NCBI GenBank assembly: GCA_029777215.1
Contig: JAKOSQ010000240.1
Span: forward strand, 1-9,837
Direction: 5' to 3'
DNA from: Bacillota bacterium
GTDB lineage: Bacteria > Bacillota > Clostridia > Oscillospirales > Oscillospiraceae
Length of the DNA stretch: 9,837 nt
The position numbers and the translations under genes are program-made. Numbering within the stretch: position 1 is the stretch's first letter; each line of letters starts with the position of its first letter. The notes under the pieces were generated by a model. The model ran no database searches. It had not been told where the DNA came from and saw only the letters and a list, made by a program, of their open reading frames with translations. Of this stretch, positions 5,127 through 9,837 are shown piece by piece.

Positions 5127-6734
5127 TTATTTGTTGATCTTATTGCCAAAAAACTCGGCAAAATAGTCGCGTTCCGCCTGCTCCTCGGCCTTCTTTTCGG
5201 TGTCAGCCTCGCTGCCGGACGGAGATTCCGGTTCGGCGTCGAGGATCTCGTCAGAAACGTCCTCGTTCGCCGATGCGCCCCTGACCGCGCGCGCGCGGCG
5301 GCGCTTCGGGGACCTGTGCTTTTTTTCTTCGTGTTGTGCGGTTTCCGGGAACGGGTCCGACTCCGGCAGTTCGTCAAAAACGGATGGCTCCGGCGCGATC
5401 TCGCCGGCGGCGACGCGGCGCCTGTAGCGCGCGACGATGGCGCAGTACCAGACGATGAGGAAGATGACCACGCCGAAAAAGAGGAAAGCGCCGGGCGTGA
5501 GCAGGGTCTTCGCCATGCGGGCGCGGAGATACTGACCGTAGCTGAGGTCGACAGAGTTTGAAGCGAGCAGCTTCGAGGTCCCGTAGACCGTGCCGTCGCG
5601 CTCGGCGGAGATCTCCCCGAGCACCGCGCCCGCCTCGATCGGAGCCGTCAGCGGCTGCTTGCCGTCCTCCTCGCTGTAGATCGTGATCTTCTGCGTGAAA
5701 TCGGAGATGTCCTCGTCCCGGGTCACGAGGACCTTGACGGAGGCCTCGGGGTGCACGGCGACAGTGTCCGCTTCGCGGCCCATTTTGACCGCGACGTCCT
5801 TGACATTTTCGGTCATCTTAATGACCTCGCGGTATTCAAAGTTGTCAAAAGCCCAGGTGAAGAGCGTCTGCGTGTCGGCGTAGTCCGTGTAGGCGGCGGT
5901 GCCCGCCTCGGCCACGGCCTTGCCGCCGAGCGCGATGCAGATAAGCTTCACGCCGTTTTTCGCCGCCGAGGAGACGAGGCAGTAGCCCGCTTCGGCGGTG
6001 ACGCCGGCCTTCATGCCGGAGGCGTACTGGTAGAAGTAGCGGCCATATTTCGGGGCGTCCTGGTTGAGCAGACCGTTGCAGTTGGTGAGCGCGCGCTCGT
6101 CTGAGGCGTTCGTCGCGGGGACGGTGCGGGAGATCGTGCCGCAGATCTGCATGAAAAGCTGGTGACTGTAAGCCTCGCGGGCGATTTTGGCGAGGTCCCC
6201 GGCGGTGGTGTAGTGGTTCGCGTTATGCGCGCCGCTGACATTTGTGAAGTTCGTGCCGGTGCAGCCGAGGGCCTTGGCGCGCGCGTTCATCGCCTCGACA
6301 AAGGCCTGCGTCCCGCCGGAGATGCGCTGCGCGATCGCGGCGCAGGCGTCTGCCGAGGAGGAGAGCATGGCGCAGTAAAGAAGATTTTCGAGCGTCGTCG
6401 TCTCGCCGGCGGAGAGCGCGACCGTCTTGGTGTCGTCGCTCGTTGCGGCGGAGAGCCCGTCCGCCGTCACCGTGACCGCGTCCGAGAGCGCGGCCTTGCC
6501 GTTTTCGACGGCCTCGACCGCGAGCAGGACCGTCATAATCTGCGTGGCCGCGGCGGGATAGGCCTTCGTGTCCGCGCCCTGTGAGAACAGGACGTTGCCG
6601 GTGGCGGCGTCGGCGAGCACCAGCTCCGCCGACTGGACGGCCGGCTGCTCGAGCGCCGCCGCGGGGACGGGCGCAAACAGCGGCGCGAGGAAGGCAAAAA
6701 GCAAAAACAGGGAGAAAATCTTAAACTTTTTCAT
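5127..6734 (-). CDS. DacF-like S11 D-Ala-D-Ala carboxypeptidase homologue with inactivated catalytic motifs (probable pseudoenzyme)
   Basis: Low-molecular-weight penicillin-binding protein family (peptidase S11), whose active members trim the terminal D-Ala from peptidoglycan stem peptides. Domains: signal peptide about 1-28 (MKKFKIFSLFLLFAFL then APVPAAA), S11 domain about 34-300, PBP5-like C-terminal beta domain about 310-400, one membrane helix about 411-434, then a roughly 100-residue cytoplasmic tail. The fold is well conserved (YPA...IMT, HYTTAGDLAKIAREA, EAGYCLVSSA), but every catalytic motif is changed: SxxK is A62-A-T-Q65, SxN is S126-S-A128, and KTG is K242-A243-G244. It should not bind penicillin covalently or have peptidase activity. 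The tail has a basic patch (KKHRSPKRRRARA, 471-483) followed by an acidic run. The start is the ATG at 6734, with GGAG six bases upstream; the ATG at 6740 directly abuts the GGAG. The frame is intact, so it is not a decaying gene. Confidence 0.9.
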   Translation of the reverse strand: MKKFKIFSLFLLFAFLAPLFAPVPAAALEQPAVQSAELVLADAATGNVLFSQGADTKAYPAAATQIMTVLLAVEAVENGKAALSDAVTVTADGLSAATSDDTKTVALSAGETTTLENLLYCAMLSSSADACAAIAQRISGGTQAFVEAMNARAKALGCTGTNFTNVSGAHNANHYTTAGDLAKIAREAYSHQLFMQICGTISRTVPATNASDERALTNCNGLLNQDAPKYGRYFYQYASGMKAGVTAEAGYCLVSSAAKNGVKLICIALGGKAVAEAGTAAYTDYADTQTLFTWAFDNFEYREVIKMTENVKDVAVKMGREADTVAVHPEASVKVLVTRDEDISDFTQKITIYSEEDGKQPLTAPIEAGAVLGEISAERDGTVYGTSKLLASNSVDLSYGQYLRARMAKTLLTPGAFLFFGVVIFLIVWYCAIVARYRRRVAAGEIAPEPSVFDELPESDPFPETAQHEEKKHRSPKRRRARAVRGASANEDVSDEILDAEPESPSGSEADTEKKAEEQAERDYFAEFFGNKINK

Positions 6735-6753
6735 AGGCATCTCCGCAAATATA

Positions 6754-6762
6754 TGGTATGAT
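6754..6762 (+). promoter_or_regulatory. Weak candidate extended -10 promoter towards the ComEA-like gene
   Basis: TGGTATGAT has the extended -10 form (TG at 6754-6755, TATGAT at 6757-6762), but I see no good -35. It would give a leader of about 165 bases before the TTG start at 6937. This is the only candidate I found on the + strand in the divergent gap. Confidence 0.25.
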
Positions 6763-6852
6763 AAATGTGACCCGAGTCCGGATCGGCTGCGGCGGCGTGC
6801 CGGGCGGTCGGCGATCGGGCCTTGAGAGAAACGCAGTTTGATACTGTTTTTC

Positions 6853-6881
6853 ATTATACGAAATAAAGTCCCGAAAAGCAA
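6853..6881 (-). promoter_or_regulatory. Candidate promoter for the carboxypeptidase-like gene and proC
   Basis: On the minus strand, TTGCTT (6881-6876, 3 of 6), 17 bp, then a perfect TATAAT (6858-6853). Transcription would begin near 6846, giving a 5' leader of about 110 bases that includes a GC-rich stretch (6773-6822). Confidence 0.5.
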
Positions 6882-6936
6882 CCAAAAAAGTCTGCCTTTA
6901 TGCCCCGTCGGCGGCAGCGGGGGGAGGGATCGCGGC

Positions 6937-7308
6937 TTGAAGCTCCGAAAACAGGAAAAAATATGGCTGCTGCTCGCGGCGCTGTGCGCCGCGCTGACCT
7001 TCGCTGTGACGGCGGCCTCCCGGACGCCCCCGGTCGCGGCGACGGTGGTGCTCGCCCCGCTCGCGCCGAGCGCTTCGCCGAACGCGGCGGCCCCGGCGGC
7101 GCTGCTGGATCTCAACACGGCGACGGCGGCGCAGCTCGACGCGCTGCCTGGCATCGGCGCGACGCTCGCGCAGCGCATTGTCGACTATCGCGCGGCCAAC
7201 GGAAACTTCCGGTGCGTCGAGGACGTCATGAAAGTGTCCGGCATCGGTGCGGGAAAATTTGAGAAGATACAAAACAGCATCACGGTGACGCAGGAGGACG
7301 GAACATGA
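6937..7308 (+). CDS. ComEA-like helix-hairpin-helix DNA-binding protein, short membrane-anchored form
   Basis: A 123-residue protein with an N-terminal membrane anchor (IWLLLAALCAALTFAV, about 9-24), an Ala/Pro-rich linker (25-57) and a C-terminal tandem helix-hairpin-helix domain. LDLNTATAAQLDALPGIG (57-74) carries the first hairpin and VSGIG (100-104) the second. This is the ComEA DNA-binding domain, which in competent bacteria captures double-stranded DNA outside the membrane for ComEC. The SLBB domain usual in Bacillus ComEA is missing, as in many short HhH proteins, so a competence role is inferred. The start is TTG 6937, with GGAGGG at 6923-6928 eight bases away; the longer reading from ATG 6838 has no ribosome site and adds non-family sequence. 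The stop overlaps the response regulator start (ATGA), suggesting translational coupling. comEC is not in the window. Confidence 0.82.
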   Translation: MKLRKQEKIWLLLAALCAALTFAVTAASRTPPVAATVVLAPLAPSASPNAAAPAALLDLNTATAAQLDALPGIGATLAQRIVDYRAANGNFRCVEDVMKVSGIGAGKFEKIQNSITVTQEDGT

Positions 7309-7994
7309 GAATACTCGTTGTGGACGATGAAAAGGTACTTGTCAAGGGCATCAAATTCAACCTCGAGGCCGAGGGCTACGAGGTCGACGCCTGCTATGAC
7401 GGCGAGACGGCCGTCGAGATGGCGAAAAGCGGGGACTACGACCTCATTTTGCTCGATCTCATGATGCCGAAGCTCGACGGGCTTGAAGCCTGCGCGAAGA
7501 TCCGCGAGAGCTCGACTGTGCCGATCATCATGCTCACCGCCAGGAGCGAGGACACCGACAAGCTCCTCGGCTTTGAATACGGCGCGGACGACTATATCAC
7601 AAAGCCCTTCAACGTGCTCGAGCTCAAGGCCCGCGTGCGCGCGCTGCTGCGCCGCAGCGCAACCAAGTCGAGCGCCAGCAGCGAGGAAGAGCTGCTGACC
7701 CGCGGCAGCATCACGCTCGACACCTCCCGGCGCATCGCCCTCAAAACCGGCGAGCCGGTTGACCTCACTGCCAAGGAATTTTCGCTCGCGGAGCTTCTCA
7801 TGCGCAACCCCGGCAAGGTCTATGGGCGCGAAAAGCTCCTCGATCTCGTTTGGGGCCTCGACTATCAGGGCGATGCCCGGACGGTGGATGTCCACATCCG
7901 CCGTCTGCGCGAAAAGCTCGAAAGCGACCCCGCCGCGCCGGTGTATTTCAACACCAAGTGGGGTGTGGGATATTTCTTCAGCGAAAAAACGTGA
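7305..7994 (+). CDS. OmpR/PhoB-family two-component response regulator
   Basis: Cytoplasmic transcription factor activated by phosphorylation. In 229 residues, the receiver domain (1-about 118) has acidic pocket D7-D8, phospho-acceptor D51 (LLDLMMP), T78 (MLTAR) and K100 (TKPF). A Ser-rich linker follows, and a winged-helix domain (about 130-226) ends with the typical TVDVHIRRLREKLE and TKWGVGYFF. All key residues are intact. The start is ATG 7305, with AGGAGG at 7292-7297. It overlaps the ComEA-like gene by four bases and is followed by a strong terminator, so it is transcribed with comEA rather than with the kinase. The kinase gene 190 bases downstream is its likely partner. The target genes cannot be read from the sequence. 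Confidence 0.93.
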   Translation: MRILVVDDEKVLVKGIKFNLEAEGYEVDACYDGETAVEMAKSGDYDLILLDLMMPKLDGLEACAKIRESSTVPIIMLTARSEDTDKLLGFEYGADDYITKPFNVLELKARVRALLRRSATKSSASSEEELLTRGSITLDTSRRIALKTGEPVDLTAKEFSLAELLMRNPGKVYGREKLLDLVWGLDYQGDARTVDVHIRRLREKLESDPAAPVYFNTKWGVGYFFSEKT

Positions 7995-8004
7995 TCTGAA
8001 CAGA

Positions 8005-8044
8005 CGCTCGGGCCGGTCCTTTGACCGGCCCGAGCGCATTTTTT
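8005..8044 (+). terminator. Strong intrinsic terminator after the response regulator
   Basis: A perfect 14-bp GC-rich stem, 8005-8018 with 8023-8036, has a CTTT loop and is followed by CA and six T's (8039-8044). It begins 11 bases after the stop codon and separates the regulator transcript from the kinase gene. Confidence 0.95.
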
Positions 8045-8056
8045 CGGCGAAACGGA

Positions 8057-8082
8057 AAAGAACACAGGTGAATGTGTTTTTT
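8057..8082 (+). terminator. Second hairpin with T-run, or operator-like dyad, before the kinase promoter
   Basis: AACACA (8061-8066) and TGTGTT (8073-8078) form a perfect 6-6-6 dyad around GGTGAA. The stem extends through A-rich/T-rich flanks to about 8057-8082, ending in six T's. It can act as a back-up terminator. Because it ends one base before the -35 box of the kinase promoter, it could also be a regulator binding site. Confidence 0.5.
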
Positions 8083-8083
8083 C

Positions 8084-8112
8084 TGGACAAATGCGCTAAA
8101 ATGCAATACAAT
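8084..8112 (+). promoter_or_regulatory. Sigma-A type promoter for the sensor kinase and lipoprotein genes
   Basis: TGGACA (8084-8089, 5 of 6), exactly 17 bp, then TACAAT (8107-8112, 5 of 6). Transcription would start near 8119, about 65 bases before the kinase ATG. It explains how the kinase is expressed despite the terminators upstream. Confidence 0.65.
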
Positions 8113-8183
8113 AAATTATTAATGTTTCCATACTGCCGGAGCGGGACTTCCACCGCGAAGGCGGACGGGAGAGGGGGCGCGGG

Positions 8184-9632
8184 ATGAAAAGGCTGCCTGA
8201 GATCAAAACCATGACAAACAGCGTTCAGCTCAAATTTGCCGCGACCTTTCTCGTACTCATTGCGGTGCTCGCCGTGTTCATGAACACCTATCCGACCATC
8301 GCGGCGCGCGACCTCGTGTTTTCCTCCAAAAAGGCATCACTCCAGAACCAGGCCGGCGTCATGGCCTCCGCGCTCTCCGCACCGGAGGAGCTTACGAGCG
8401 ACACTGTCCCCGCCGTCATGGACCAGCTCGACCTGCGGAGCCTCACGCGCGTGATCGTCACGGACGAGGACGCCCGCATCCTCTACGACAATGCCCAGTA
8501 CGACCCCGGCATCGGGCGCTACGCGATGTTTTCCGAAATCGCCCGCGCGCTCTCCGGCGAGATCGTCTGCTACTCGGACTACGACGGCCGCGCCTTCATG
8601 ACGCGCGAGGCCATGCCAATCCGCAGCGGCGGGACCACCGTGGGCGCGGTCTATCTCTACGAATACGACGAGACGCAGGCCCAGCTCATCTCGAGCATCC
8701 AGAACCGCCTGCGCAGCGTGTCCCTGATCGTCTCCGCCGCGGCGATCATCCTCATGTTCATTTTCAGCCGCGCGCTCACAAAGCGTATCACGGAGCTCGC
8801 GAAGGCGACCCGCATCGTCTCTGAGGGAGATTACGACCACCGCATCCCCGTCGCGGGCCACGACGAGCTCTCCGAACTCGGCACCGAGTTCAACAGCCTC
8901 ACCGCCCGCCTCAAGGAGACCGAGGAGCTGCGCCGCCGCTTTGTTTCCGACGCCTCGCACGAGCTCAAAACGCCGCTGGCGTCCATCCGCCTGCTCTCGG
9001 ACAGCATCGTAAACTCCGAAGACATGGACGCCGAGACGATGCGCGACTTCGTAAACGACATCGAGTCCGAGGCGGAACGCCTCCAGCGCACGACCGAAAA
9101 GCTTCTGAGCCTCTCCCGCATCGACAGCGGCGCGAGTCTCACGCGCGAGCGCGTCGACCTCCGAAAGGTCGCTGAAAAGACGCTGAGGCTTCTGCATCCG
9201 CTCGCGAAGGAAAACCGCGTCACCATCGCCACTGAACTCCAGAAGGACTGCTTTGTCTGGGGCAACGAGGACCTTTTATACCGGGTCATCTTCAATCTCG
9301 CGGAAAACGCGGTCAAATACAACATGCCCGGCGGTACGGTCGACATCCTCCTCAAAAGCGAGGAGGACGAGGTCATCCTCACCGTCGAGGACACAGGCAT
9401 CGGCATCCCGGACGAGGACCTGCCGCACATCTTCACCCGCTTTTACCGGGTGGACAAGGCCCGGTCGACGGATGCGGGCGGCAGCGGGCTCGGCCTTTCC
9501 ATTGCGCACGACGCGGTGAAGCTCCACGGGGGCGACATTGCGGTCGAAAAGTGCGCGGAGGGCGGGACGCGCTTTGTCGTCCGGCTGCCCGCCTGCCCGG
9601 AGGCGTCGGAGGAAGGAGGGACCGAGGCATGA
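8184..9632 (+). CDS. Sensor histidine kinase (HAMP-HisKA-HATPase)
   Basis: Membrane sensor that autophosphorylates and then modifies a response regulator, most likely the one upstream. Layout over 482 residues: TM1 about 17-36, extracytoplasmic sensor about 40-170, TM2 about 178-195, HAMP about 196-248, HisKA with phospho-acceptor H259 (FVSDASHELKTP), HATPase about 355-470 with N-box (NLAENAVKYN, 371-380), G1 DTGIGIP (403-409), F-box region (IFTRFYRVD) and G2 GGSGLGLS (432-439). All catalytic residues are intact. The sensor looks like a compact PAS/Cache-type module (TDEDARILYDN, 93-103), but its ligand is unknown. There is no cytoplasmic PAS domain, unlike WalK. The start is ATG 8184 behind GGGAGAGG; ATG 8211 is a weaker option. 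The stop overlaps the next gene by four bases. Confidence 0.94.
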   Translation: MKRLPEIKTMTNSVQLKFAATFLVLIAVLAVFMNTYPTIAARDLVFSSKKASLQNQAGVMASALSAPEELTSDTVPAVMDQLDLRSLTRVIVTDEDARILYDNAQYDPGIGRYAMFSEIARALSGEIVCYSDYDGRAFMTREAMPIRSGGTTVGAVYLYEYDETQAQLISSIQNRLRSVSLIVSAAAIILMFIFSRALTKRITELAKATRIVSEGDYDHRIPVAGHDELSELGTEFNSLTARLKETEELRRRFVSDASHELKTPLASIRLLSDSIVNSEDMDAETMRDFVNDIESEAERLQRTTEKLLSLSRIDSGASLTRERVDLRKVAEKTLRLLHPLAKENRVTIATELQKDCFVWGNEDLLYRVIFNLAENAVKYNMPGGTVDILLKSEEDEVILTVEDTGIGIPDEDLPHIFTRFYRVDKARSTDAGGSGLGLSIAHDAVKLHGGDIAVEKCAEGGTRFVVRLPACPEASEEGGTEA

Positions 9633-9837
9633 AACGACTTTTTTGCTGTCTGCTCGCGCTGAGCCTCCTGCTCGGCGGCTGCGGCGACGCCGGCGGCAGC
9701 CGGAGCGAAAACAGCACATCGGTCTACTATCTGCGCGCGAGCGCCTACCGGACGGACGGTGAGCTGCTCACAGCCGTTGCGCTGACCGTGCCGGCGGGGA
9801 CGGACGCCGTGCAGAGCGCGGCGGACGCGCTCGGAAA
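9629..9837 (+). CDS. Putative lipoprotein, N-terminal part (3' end outside window)
   Basis: Only 69 codons are visible. The N-terminus MKRLFCCLLALSLLLGGC is a typical lipoprotein signal with a lipobox LGGC, the acylated residue being Cys18, so the mature protein would be tethered to the outer face of the membrane. After a Gly/Ser-rich linker comes a beta-strand-like segment (SVYYLRASAYRTDGELLTA) that weakly resembles the start of a GerMN domain, known from spore germination protein GerM and from the lipoprotein LpqB encoded after MtrAB; I cannot confirm this from so short a piece. The start is ATG 9629, with GGAGGG at 9615-9620, overlapping the kinase stop as ATGA. This implies translational coupling and a likely shared role with the kinase. 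Confidence 0.8.
   Translation, partial: MKRLFCCLLALSLLLGGCGDAGGSRSENSTSVYYLRASAYRTDGELLTAVALTVPAGTDAVQSAADALG

Noticed and set aside
5048..5377. N-terminal extension of proC
   Set aside because: The extension is an open frame through the carboxypeptidase-like coding region in another frame, while ProC homology starts at MENTFAFIGAGNMGG with a good ribosome site.
5127..6734. S11 gene as a decaying pseudogene
   Set aside because: There is no frameshift or internal stop, the signal peptide and ribosome site are intact, and conserved non-catalytic motifs remain; the pattern fits a pseudoenzyme better.
6735..7178. N-terminal extension of the S11 protein over the divergent gap and the ComEA-like gene
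   Set aside because: The signal peptide begins at the ATG at 6734 with GGAG six bases upstream; the extension is antisense to comEA and crosses a promoter.
1..9837. CRISPR arrays, insertion sequences, tRNA/rRNA genes, phage or defence modules
   Set aside because: I found no spaced direct repeats, terminal inverted repeats with a transposase, RNA-gene signatures or defence-type proteins on either strand.

Overview
The window is GC-rich and reads as a member of the Firmicutes, most likely class Clostridia and something close to the Oscillospiraceae. The reasons are a Firmicutes-type ClpC, strong AGGAGG-type ribosome binding sites (two genes start with TTG), U-tailed intrinsic terminators, a DacF-like S11 protein, and a CbiMQO transporter in which CbiM carries its own CbiN-like C-terminal part. 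This placement comes from gene content only, not from a marker gene.

Layout: (1) bases 2-727, + strand: the end of clpC, followed by an abutting 21-bp repeat holding two perfect DnaA-box 9-mers, then a promoter and hairpin. (2) 904-1350, +: a PaaI-like hotdog thioesterase with a strong terminator. (3) 1522-4200, +: cbiM, cbiQ and cbiO, an ECF-type cobalt/nickel importer. A 17-bp-stem terminator separates cbiM from cbiQO, and a near-consensus promoter has its -10 box inside the rising arm of that terminator. (4) 4238-6734, - strand: a S11 D-Ala-D-Ala carboxypeptidase-like gene followed by proC. proC converges on cbiO and they share a two-way terminator. (5) 6937-9837, +: a short ComEA-like helix-hairpin-helix protein overlapping an OmpR-family response regulator by 4 bp, then two terminator-like hairpins, a new promoter, a sensor histidine kinase, and a lipoprotein gene that overlaps the kinase by 4 bp and runs off the window.

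How they work together: CbiM (substrate binding), CbiQ (transmembrane coupling) and CbiO (ATPase) form one metal importer. The response regulator and kinase are probably a cognate pair but appear to be transcribed separately. The lipoprotein is probably made with the kinase and may work with it at the cell surface.

The most unusual item is the S11 protein. It keeps the full secreted and membrane-anchored DD-carboxypeptidase architecture, yet all three catalytic motifs are destroyed (SxxK is AxxQ, SxN is SxA, KTG is KAG), so it looks like a maintained pseudoenzyme with an unusual charged cytoplasmic tail. I see no CRISPR array, insertion sequence, phage gene, tRNA or rRNA, and no clearly new multi-gene system. 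No stretch over 300 bases lacks a gene; the longest gaps (about 175 to 205 bases) hold regulatory sites listed below.
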